64,000 nt of DNA from Moniliophthora roreri (lineage: Eukaryota > Basidiomycota > Agaricomycetes > Agaricales > Marasmiaceae), in the NCBI GenBank assembly GCA_001466705.2, contig LATX02000244.1, positions 186,001-250,000 on the forward strand. Reading direction: 5' to 3'. The notes beneath the pieces were generated by a model. It ran no database searches and was not told where the DNA came from. It saw only the letters and a program-made list of their open reading frames with translations. Position numbers and translations under genes: made by a program. Shown here in pieces: positions 36,510 through 46,310 of this stretch. Within the stretch, counting starts at the first letter, position 1; each line of letters opens with the position of its first letter.

Positions 36510-36751
36510 GGTTTGGAGGTGAAGGAGGAGGTTAGAGTCGAGATTTAAAACTCAGCGTCAAGTCGAGCTGGTGGGCGCTCAGAGTCACCGACACTCTTGT
36601 GTCAACTTTTACACTTTGGGCAGGTGAGTTTGGAGCACTGAAAGAAGGCTATCATACAAGATTTTTGTATCAAGTACCTGTTCTAATTAAGCAATATGTA
36701 TATGGCTCCACAGCATACAATATCATTATTGCCCCTAATCCTTCTATACAA

Positions 36752-38148
36752 TCAAACTAGTACTTTCCTCAGCTGCCAAACCTTGACCTCCATGAGTGTA
36801 ACCGGACACTTCCCTTGCTTCTCTACCTGGTTATACGCACACCTATAGCAAAACACATACCCCGAAGGCATCGCCGTTGCATTATTAATCTGTTGCCTGC
36901 AAATCGGACACTTCCCATACTCCTGCCTATCAAACGGAATACCCCGTGGATGCGGAGGTAGCATGGCGGGCGGTGGAATAGGTGGACCATGTGTGGAGGT
37001 AGAGGATACCAGGGATCGTGCGGGAGATCCGGGTGAGTACCACCATTCGAGGAATTTGATGAAGAAGATGGCTGTTGGAAGTAGTAATCGTAGCGAGTCC
37101 AGGAGGAGGTATGGTGAAGTGACCAGAAGTCGACGGAGACGTTCGAGAAGGCTTTGAGGTGCTTCAGGTGTTTGTATTGCCATGGTGGTGCGCTAAGGAA
37201 GGCTCAGTAAGTCGGGGCAGTACCGGCATCGTAAGCAAGTAGAGACGACATACGAAATCATCAATCCCCAATCGTCGAATGTCGACACCTATCCATCTTA
37301 GCCATGGCCTGTAGAATGGTGTCCGATCAAATAGGTATGCGATATTGCACACGAGCAGGTATGCCTCGAATGCTGTGTTCAACCAAGGGTATAGTGTTTT
37401 GAACAGACGTCGCAAGCGTCCCTTGAAGCTCTATCGAAGTGAATGAAGTCAACTATCGAAGCGACAGAAATCGAACGGATACGCACGTCTTCTGAAAGGG
37501 CACGATGTGTCCGTGGATCCTCATCCAATATTTCGGGATCTATACCACCACCCAGTTCTTCGTAGTAATCTTGCGCCTTTGCTCGCAGATAGGGCAGCCC
37601 CACCTGTCAGAATAAATGAGCTCGTTTCCGGTATGCCACCTCTTGTGATCTACATACAAGTAGCAACAGACTTCGCCATATCTCCCTTTCGCCGAGCTTT
37701 TCGTTTGGTGGTATACCTCCGACGGCAGCTTGCGTTCTCGTGGGTTCAATGAACGGTCTTCGTCGTCGTTTAAGACCGTAAAAGTTTTCCGAGAAGGACG
37801 CGTCTTTTTTTTTTTTTTAATTTAGTTATTAAAATCAGAGTTTCGCAACGCGATAGCTACGCACTATGTTTCCTCAAATAATGCCTCTCCACCAACAGCA
37901 TTACAAACGCGTAAAATTCCTCGTGCCGGTTAACGATTCGGAGTAGGTACCGAGGGTATCTTTGGGCAAAAACCTTAACATTGCGATGCTATTTAGAGAA
38001 AAACTTGCAGAAAGGCGATAAGGATACTGACAGCAAGGACATACTTCAACGCTGGTTGAAGGAGATCTTTAAGCTGTTCTTGGGCGACCAACTCGAATAG
38101 AGACGGCTTCAGCGGGTCTTCCGAGTTGATGTCGTTGAAGAATTCCAT
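36752..38148 (-). CDS. PEX12: Peroxisome biogenesis protein Pex12 (RING peroxin)
   Basis: Pex12 is one of three RING peroxins forming the peroxisomal ubiquitin-ligase retrotranslocation channel. The N-terminus is [20 protein letters not shown], then [19 protein letters not shown]. Family blocks follow: [75 protein letters not shown] and [20 protein letters not shown]. The C-terminus has a hydrophobic helix, [20 protein letters not shown], and the degenerate [28 protein letters not shown] and GKCPVT. Pex12 RINGs lack part of the zinc ligands, as seen here. The intron upstream of SFSENFYG has an acceptor preceded by fourteen A residues. Stop at 36752. The divergent neighbour is a UPF0303 gene. 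Confidence 0.93.
37805..37818. repeat. T14 homopolymer (A14 at a PEX12 3' splice site)
   Basis: Fourteen Ts on the plus strand correspond to A14 directly before the acceptor G of a PEX12 intron. A branch-like TAACTAAA lies upstream. Confidence 0.85.
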
Positions 38149-38573
38149 GATGAGAGATGAAGGTAAAAGGTTATACAAGTCATGACATCGTGGTTATGAG
38201 GAACCTCGGGAGAACCAGGCATATGATATCAACATTCTGCGATTCCGAACACAATACATACAGACTACACTGTAGTCTTCGCGTCGACCCTTGGAATCGT
38301 GAAAAGGATTTTTGGTTATTCGACAATAATTATAAAGAACACCGCCGTTCCGTTACCCTTAAGTAGGGACCCTAGCCTTGCCAGCTGTCCGGCCATCTCC
38401 AGACCGCCAATTGTTCGTTGTTCGTTCAGATTCGCCCCGCTGTGCCGAAGCTTCTTCAACGGATTCTCTTTTGTTGACTCTTCCTTTTCCCGCAATTCTC
38501 TTTTCTACCCTACGCAACGACTTACACTTTCAATCTGGTCTTTAACATTTCTTCTTGACCTTGGGGGATTCAT
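38149..38573. promoter_or_regulatory. Divergent promoter region, PEX12 / UPF0303 gene
   Basis: These 425 bp carry both promoters. The part nearest the plus-strand gene is CT-rich (TTCCTTTTCCCGC and similar). An upstream in-frame ATG exists, but its sequence is not protein-like. No separate gene seen. Confidence 0.4.
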
Positions 38574-39578
38574 GTTCAGTGGATTGCAGGGGATGGCTCC
38601 CAACGATACAGAGCTGGCGACTCAAACATTGGCTGAGGAGGGGTCTTACAGATTTCCGTCGTTCTCCGCTTCGGACGCGGTAACTTTGGTGCGCAACGCC
38701 ACACGTTTCTTCGAGTGGATACATAGACTCGCTGACTGGGATGTCAATTACAACAGGGCCTATCACTTCGTAAACGCTTTCGAAGCACTTCGCGCCATTC
38801 AAAAGGCAAAGGCATGGTTATATCTATCCAAACCATAGCCGGACACACGCTCTTCTCCTGCACAGTTGGAGATCTTGGTCACTTTAGCGGCATCGGGGAC
38901 GTCAGTCTGGACAGTTGGTCGTTTTTGGAAGGCATGATAAACGTTGTGAAGCGGACGGGACACTCGAGCTTTTACGTTGAAAAAGCTATGAGTGCGATGG
39001 GGAGAAGTGCAAAACATTTGTTCGAAGGACAGGATATGCCAGCCAAGGTACAGGGTGGAGGTGAGCGTTCATATCTGTGTTGGGTAATTGATGCTGACGC
39101 GTGTTCTGCTTTGGTAGCGTTTCCTATCTGGTTGGAGGTATGCCTTGTGATATATCGACACACGTAACACAATAGCTAACGGGATTCGGGGTACAGAATG
39201 CTCATTGCTGCCCAATTGCAGTCGTTGCATGTTATTCTGGATCATCTCAAGAGGACCATCACGTCAGTAGTCGGAGTATCTCTGCCATTTAAACACTGAA
39301 CTCTGGATAGCTTGTGGTGACCTCCGTGCGGGACTATATCAATAAAATGCTGAGGAACAGTGCTGCCGCACCGAGTGGCGCAAGTGTCGCGCCTTCGATG
39401 CCAGCTCCGTCTGTTTCACATAGACCTGAAAGCGGGGTTAGTCTTATTTCATTTCTCAACCTTTGAGTTGGCTAATGCGTACTGAACACAGGAATGGGCA
39501 CATGAAACAGCGACGAGCGAATATACGAGTAGCAGGCGTCCGGAGACACCTTATGATAGACATGAAGACGAGCATTAG
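38574..39578 (+). CDS. UPF0303/HbpS-like (DUF336, GlcG fold) protein
   Basis: Relatives include yeast YBR137W, a cytosolic protein linked to tail-anchored protein factors, and bacterial HbpS/GlcG-like proteins. The actual role is unsettled. The N-terminus contains TQTLAEEGSYRFPSFSASDA. An intron from about 38689 to 38757 joins SASDAVTL to GLSLRKRFRSTSRHSKGKGM. The domain continues VISIQTIAGHTLFSCTVGD, DVSLDSWSFLEGMINVVKRT and GHSSFYVEKAMSAMG, then GGAFPIWLENAHCCPIAVVA and QEDHHLVV. The short tail is rich in Ser, Pro and acidic residues. Two possible starts are 38574 (MFSGLQG) and 38595 (MAPND). Stop TAG at 39576. Four introns. Confidence 0.8.
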
Positions 39579-39662
39579 GTGTCATATATCCTCAGAGATT
39601 TCATAGGCAGTTTATGACGATTTCGTATAGGATAGGACATAAATAGGGCAGAGTAATAATGC

Positions 39663-40315
39663 TCAAGGAGACTCTTCCTCAAATTTGGGAGTCGATAGTA
39701 CCCTGATAGATTCTAAGGATACGTGAGCTGTCTGTAGTGGTCTTGAACTTGCAGGTAAACGTACCATGCTTAAGGAAGATCTGCCTCTGTCCTTGAGGTG
39801 TTGAGGGGTCAGCATCTTGGTCGGGCTCGCGGAGCTCATATGCAGCCTCAACATAAACGAGAGAACCCTTTTTCAATGTCTTGAGGTAGCGATTGGAGCC
39901 TTCGGAGAAGGAAAGGACTCGGTGCCAGCTGGTTCTCGGTGCCGGGCGTTCTACTCAGCAGTCATGAGTAGATTTCAAAATGGACATGTCTCAGCACTCA
40001 CCGCTGTTCTCGTCAGCAGAAGCAGGGGGATAGCTATTTGTTGCTACTGTGTACCTGTAGCAGTTTTTAGGCTCTCTTCGGGATTTTAAGAATTTTGAGT
40101 ACATACGTGACAAACTCCATGTCATTCTTGGTCTTTTTCACTTCAGGCTCTCTGCCCAGACGACCAATGAGAGTTAATTTGGCAACATCTAAAGTACGCG
40201 TCGAGGTTGAAAAAGCCTGGCGAACAGCCATTCAAAATAATCCCAGAGAGTTGGAGAAAATACTTACACGAGTAGCGGCGCGTGAAGAGGCAGCGGTACG
40301 AATGGCAGAGAACAT
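39663..40315 (-). CDS. RIM1: Mitochondrial single-stranded DNA-binding protein
   Basis: This OB-fold protein coats single-stranded mtDNA during replication. MFSAIRTAASSRAAT is a mitochondrial presequence rich in Arg, Ser and Ala. After an intron the mature part reads AFSTSTRTLDVAKLTLIGRL, GREPEVKKTKNDMEFV, YTVATNSYPP, WHRVLSFSEGSNRYLKTLKK, GSLVYVEAAYELREPDQDAD and QGQRQIFLKHE. The final intron (GTACGT to CCTTAG) must be removed to give HESIRVLSTPKFEEESP, the typical fungal ending; stop at 39663. Length and motif order match yeast Rim1. It shares a 103-bp promoter with a mitoribosomal gene. Confidence 0.92.
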
Positions 40316-40418
40316 GGTCGTCGCGATAAAAGAATTTCTGATTTCTAAATCCGGGGGAGGAAGAACGTGACGCGTGATGGGTTAGGGTCAAATTTCTCTC
40401 TTCCCATTTCCGCTCACG
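40316..40418. promoter_or_regulatory. 103-bp bidirectional promoter, RIM1 / mS34
   Basis: The two divergent start codons are 103 bp apart and both products are mitochondrial. The core promoters must be shared or interleaved. No TATA box is obvious. Confidence 0.6.
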
Positions 40419-40904
40419 ATGTTCTGGACAAGCATACGCTCCAGTCCACCCGACTTATCACGAACCCTACAGAAACTTTTACCCAAGAAGCTTCCTCCTT
40501 CACTCACCACACCAAAAGGAAACCTGTTCGAAGTGCTGTCCAAGACCGCCTCTGGTGGTGTTGGGAAACACGTCTATCAGACCCGGTGGTCGAGGAAGCA
40601 AATATCAGACTCTTATTGGGTTGTTACACGTACGAAACTAAAATGTGAGGGAAAGCATGGAAAGGCGTGGGGGAAGTTGGTTTGGAGAGGTGCGTCCCAG
40701 TTGTTCACATACACGACATTTTCTCATTCCGAGTTCAGGGAAGGAAGTCAGCGAGCGGGAAGAACTAATAAGGGGGTCACTGAAGTATAATTGGGCCGAG
40801 GGTCATTCAAAAGCTGACGCATCTGCGTCGCAAGCACAGGTACTATTTTCACACATCGTCCCTAGTATAGAACGCAATTCACCAAGCATTAACAGGCACA
40901 GTAA
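40419..40904 (+). CDS. Mitochondrial small ribosomal subunit protein mS34-like
   Basis: The first exon encodes MFWTSIRSSPPDLSRTLQKL, a mitochondrial-type N-terminus, then GVGKHVYQTRWSRKQISDSY, WVVTRTKLKCEGKHGKAWGK and LVWRG. The G-V-G-K/R, tryptophan-rich TR and HGKAWG blocks match my recollection of mS34. An intron starting GTGCGT joins to GKEVSEREELIRGSLKYNW. A second intron probably runs from about 40841 to 40894, giving a short Ala/Gln tail and TAA at 40902-40904; if unspliced, the frame would end at 40932. Divergent from the mitochondrial SSB gene, which supports a mitochondrial role. The family call is moderate. Confidence 0.65.
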
Positions 40905-42484
40905 CTGGATTCATGGTTCTTCGAGTATATAGAACGCTTCCCGACAGGGCTTGAATACCACCACTGATACCAGCCAGTCATCCGTTCCGAGCTGCAGAAG
41001 GGAGTGTTACGATACCAGCATCCTCGTTACTTTACACCCAATAATATCAGGTAGCAAACTGCAAAGTCTTGGTTGGCGGGATGTTTCTGTTCATTGCGAA
41101 TTGTCTTAAAGTACGTGCTCTGAGCGCGATATTGATCAATACACCTGTTCACAGATGCCAGAAACGGGGACGCAAAACCACACTATCCACCGAGAACATA
41201 GCAGTATCAAGAATGTGCAGTAATACATCTATCTGGTACCAAGAAGTATCGTTTACCTTCCCGGAAAATTGCTACCACACAACGAACCGTTAGACCCGAC
41301 TCGAGCCGCTCCAGTTACCGTCTTTTCGTGCTTCCTTCTGCGAAAGCAATATCAATGTCACAGATATTTGCCCGGGCCTGTGTTCTCGCCCAAGTCTCTC
41401 AAGTATACGTATGGTTCTCGCGTCTTCCGCGCACATACCCAATTTCTTGATTTGATGCGTTGTCCTTAGTCGGATTCGCGAACACAGGGTCCCTACACCC
41501 TCGCCGTCTCCCCTGGAAGAGAGTGCGTGTGTTTATCAGGGAGGATATCCAGTGACATGCATCAAGCACTTCTTTTGTCTGAACATTACATTAAATGAGA
41601 CTCGTTGGTAATCTTCAGGAGCGAACGAAATACATGGTGCTCTGCCATTTCAATGTATAAATGTATGTCTGCAGTCAAGCCGCTTCTATGCTGATTCATA
41701 ATAGTTCAGGAGACGTCATATTCGATATTGGCGCATCAAGTCAGAGAATTGGGTCTATACCCGAAATCTTTCAAACCTATCTCGTGTAGCTTTAGATGTG
41801 ATATCTGTGCATACCCACTCAATACTCAATACTCACGACAGTCGGCATCCGCGTAACGGTCTCATGTTTTCTAGCGCCAAATAGATGTCCTTCCAGCCAA
41901 CATACGCGTCCTACCTTCCCGTAACTCTTGTTAGGTTTCCTCACTCGTGTTAACAATGCTGTTCCCTTCATCCTGTTATACTATCTCCTGACCACCGCTT
42001 GTGCCGTTTGACAGGAATCCCGTGGGGATGTCCTGTTGAGGTTCTTCCTCGCTGCCAGGTTATGTAGTTCTGGCATCCTTGTGCATATGACCATGGGGAG
42101 AGAAGCATTTGACACTGATTCTTGCGAGACTTTAGCAGTCGAAGAGCAGATGTGAAGACGCACGTTCGTCAGTTCGACAAGCAGCCGGAGAGATATGTGA
42201 AGCAAGTGAAGCGTCGAAAAACTTGGAATTGGTGATTGAGCAGATGGATCTAAGAGTGATTAAAAGTGTTCCCAGGAATGTATACACCATGTACTCGATG
42301 TATTCAATACTCTCGTCGAGGCACGTGTGTGGCGACAGACGGCAAAAGTTCCGAAAGCGTAATGATTCTGAAACCCATCCTGATACTTTATGGGCAATTT
42401 CGTGGTTGCTCTGTTTCCCATGTCTTCCTGATTCGAGCCAAACGGCAAACGTGTCATTTTACCAGCGACAACTAGTAACTTTCT
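40905..42484. other. Gene-poor stretch of about 1.6 kb
   Basis: No multi-exon gene could be built on either strand. Open frames are below about 105 codons and lack family motifs or coherent composition. There are short direct repeats such as two CTCAATA units near 41820. No long inverted or terminal repeats seen. The last part must hold the PHO81 promoter. Confidence 0.45.
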
Positions 42485-45400
42485 ATGAAGGTTGCCTAAT
42501 CGATCTTTCTCAGATAGACGCGCGTTTTAACTAAACACTCCTCCAGTTCGGCAAGCATATCCAGTCTCATCAAGTCCCAGGATGGTCTCCGTACTACCTC
42601 GACTACAAGTCTTTGAAAAAGATCATCTCGTCGCTCGAGGCGCACAGGCCAGCGGCGGAGGCAGCTGCATTAGCGCTCGGTCTTCGTCCAGGAGATATCC
42701 TCAACCAGGAATCATCAACATCAGCACCACCGTCGACCCTGAGTTCTTCACAACCATCTACCCCGGACGATGTCCCACCACCTCTTTTCCCCGCTTCAGA
42801 GCGAGATGAAGACAGAGGTCCGGAATTCCAGGCTCATAAAGCAGCATTTTTCTTCAAGCTGGAGCGGGAGCTGGAAAAGGTGCGCTTATCAGCGTTAGAT
42901 CTCTCGAGATCGACATCCAACTCGTTTTCATTACAGATTAACACGTTCTATCTTCAAAAAGAAGCCGAGCTGAAACTTCGGTTAGAAACTCTTCTTTCGA
43001 AACGAAGAGCTGCCGCAATGAGAGGGTTACCCGATAACATCGAAGGGACTACTGAAACACACGTCGAATGGAGTGCGGTTGAAGAGGGATTTAGGCTTCT
43101 GGAGCGCGATCTCGGAAAACTGCAGGTACACCCTCTGCAATGTCTCTATGAACCTTTCCCAAATGGAATCACGATTTTCAGCAATTCGTTGAGATCAACG
43201 CGACCGGGTTTCGGAAGATTCTGAAAAAGTTTGACAAGCGCTCGAAATCTACAACCAAGGAACTATACCTCGCAAGACAAGTGGATGTTCAGCCTGTGTT
43301 CAACCGACAAGTGAGTATCTATCTTCTTTTCGTGTCATAATTATGGACTCACGATGGTGTCCAGCTTATCTCTGAACTATCGGATACAGTCGCTAGCTGC
43401 CTGCTCAACTTGACAGACCTCTCATCCGGCTTGAAGTTTGAGGGCCCGGCAGCAAACGACGTAATAACGAATCAGATCTTGGCCGAACGCATCGCTTATG
43501 CCGGGCCATTCCACGACCTGGAAAAGAATCTGCGCAAAGCAGTTGCCGCAGGCGATCGAAGCGCCGTAACGGAGTTTGTCGAATATTCCGAGATGCTCTC
43601 AAACGAGGCGGAAGCGCAGCGAAACGTTGCTCGTATTCTGTGGAGTATCATCGTTGAGGCGCCGCCTGATCTTACTGATCTCATCATGGCATCTTTGTCT
43701 TCACCATTTGACTTTCATTTCGTGGATGATATCAATGGTCGGACATGTCTCCACGAAGCCGCTATTGCTGGTGCTCTTCGGCTCGTCAAGTTGTGCATGG
43801 AGAACGGCGTGCAAGTTGACAGGGTTGATGCATACGGACGTACAGCTCTGCATTATGCAGCGATGAATGGCCATGCCGAGATTTGCAAGGTTCTGCTAGA
43901 GACCAATTTACCACATAATGGACTCGACATTGACAACTACAATCCACTTGTCTATGCAACGCTGCGTGGTTGTGTAGAGTGTGTTAGGGTTATCTTAGAT
44001 CATGGGGATGTTCTGCCGCATCCTACGACTCCTGGAGGAGACGTCATTCCTCTTTCCTTAGCGAGCCAAGCAGGACATGTCGATGTGGTGCTGCTCTTGT
44101 TGGAAAGAGGTGCAAGGTGTCTTGCAAATAGCAACGGAGAATACCCAATGCATCTAGCAGCTCGGCAAGGGCATGCACATGTCTGCAAAGTTCTACTCGG
44201 TCAGCAAGGCTGGGACACGCCGGACAAGTACCATGAATGGACACCTCTCTTCCATGCAGCACGCTATGGCCGAGATGAATGTGTTTGTGTCTTGCTTGAA
44301 GCCGGTGCTCGAGTAGGTATACGGGATGAACTAGGCCATTTGGCTGTCCATTACGCAGCTTGGTATGGACACCATAACTGCGTCGAAGCCTTACTGGAAG
44401 TCACCAGTCGTTCTCCTGCCGGTCTGGATAACGGAGGAATGCCAGAAAGCTCGCCTCTTTCTGAGCAGTTGATGGCTTCTGAATCTGATATTGACCTTAT
44501 TCCATCGCTCACATTACCTCCTCCTATCATGCCACACCGTGTATATGGCCACAACTATCTCGATCGTAGTCACCTTGTTCAGGTGAATATTGGAAGATCG
44601 TCTAGATCAAAGAAGGATCTCAATGCGGTCCGGCTGCAGCGCCGCATCATGACCACGGCGTTCAAGGACGAAAGTTTAATCACTTCTGCTCCGTTGAAGC
44701 TAGTTATGACTACCAGTGCGGAGGTCAATACAGTGCCATATACGGTCTCATTGCCACCGAAAGGGGAGGAGGGTAGTTTCGTTTTCCAGGTACCATCCCT
44801 CGACGCCTTAACACTTGAATTTTCGGTCTACCCCAACTTTGGCACCAAGACTATTGGACGTGCCATCGCCCTTCCTTCCATGTTCTCCGGAATTGAGAAT
44901 AACCAGGTATTTACTCTCCCTATTCTGGACCATCGGTTACATATACTAGGCGAGGTGAGTTTCCATACCGGCCTTCTTACTAGTTGATCAACTGTTTATA
45001 ATCAGGTGACCTTTGAAGTGAACATCGTAACATCCTTTGACGGCGTTACATTAGAGGTTGGAGGTGGCGTGGAGACTTACTGGAAGTCGACAGCGATATC
45101 GGTCGTTCCCCAAACGTCTCTCTCATCTTGGACTCATCGATCCAGCTTGATAACGTCTGCGCAGGCATCTCCATTAGCGCAGTCTATTGGTTCTAGCGGC
45201 CAAACAGCTACCGTCTCGTCATTACGTGGGTATTTCCTCTCCGTCGTCGTGCAAGTTACTCGAGACTTCCAACCGGTGATATATTCCGATTGGCTACTAC
45301 CCCTTGAAGGGCTCGACATCGGAGTATGTGATGTGTCACTTGCTCAATTCGAAGCTCTTGCAAGGCAGACGGGACGACACATCGACCAAGACATTATATC

Positions 45401-46221
45401 CTCCATTACCGACTGGGCCGATTTGGCTTCAAAAGCTATGGTTTCGTTGGAGCAACTACTTAAAGTAAGCGAGTCCGATGTCACTGTAATTTCCGTTAAC
45501 CCGGATATCCTAAGGTTCTCCCATCGACCATGGGTGTTTGTCTCGAAGTAGTCTATCCGACTCAAACGGTCAAAGAGGTGCTTTCGCTGTCTCGTCGTCA
45601 AGATCTTAATCAGGTCGTAGACTCGGTCCTGAGAACCATGTACCAGACCTCGGTTTCTCTTGGCGGTCAAAATCTTGCCAGACGGAGGATTGTATTCACG
45701 TCATTCTCCCCCGACGTCTGTGCGGCGTTGAATTGGAAGCAACCAAATTGCAAGTCGCCGTTCCTGTTACCGGCCGTTTGATATACAGCTGATGTGATGT
45801 GCCTTCAGATCCCGTGTTTCTCACAGCCCACTGCGGGAAGAATCATAAAGGTGTTCCCACCCGTTCTATCGCCTTTGATAGCGGTGATCCCCTTGACGTC
45901 CGACTTTCAAGCCTTGGTGCTGCGGTCGAATTTGCTCGAATGAACAATCTATTGGGTGTGTTTGTGGATGCAAATCTACTGGTTTGTTTTCGTCTTTTTT
46001 GTTTTTTTTTTCTCTTTCATTAATAATTAATGTATGTCGCTTGACAGATTCAAGTTCCGTCCATGATACATGGGATCAGAAACGCCGGGCTTCTCGTTGG
46101 CATTCATGGGACTTCAGATAAAACCGCAGCACTCACAACGACCTCGGGCATTGAAGGCTGTCCGGTGGACGCATTTTTGAACGACAGAGCGGTGGTATTT
46201 GTCGATCCCTCCACATTATGA
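42485..46221 (+). CDS. PHO81: Pho81/NUC-2-type SPX-ankyrin-GDPD phosphate regulator
   Basis: Pho81 proteins are cyclin-CDK inhibitors that sense inositol pyrophosphate levels and control phosphate starvation genes. The first coding exon is only ATGAAG (42485-42490). A 56-nt intron then joins it to FGKHIQSHQVPGWSPYYLDY, so the SPX domain begins MKFGK as the family requires. SPX continues KSLKKIISSLE, FFKLERELEKVRLS and the Lys-rich FRKILKKFDKRSKSTTKEL. Ankyrin repeats include NGRTCLHEAAIAGALRLVKL, YGRTALHYAAMNGHAEICKV, EYPMHLAARQGHAHVCKVLL, TPLFHAARYGRDECVCVLLE and LGHLAVHYAAWYGHHNCVEA. A C2-like region leads to a GDPD-like domain ending AFLNDRAVVFVDPSTL at 46221. Around 1,150 residues. Confidence 0.93.
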
Positions 46222-46310
46222 GTAGACTGGTATTTACAGTACGAGGTATATGTCCGCCTGTTAAATATACGAGTGGACTAGTGTAGCGTAGTACTCCTAC
46301 ATTATTAGAT

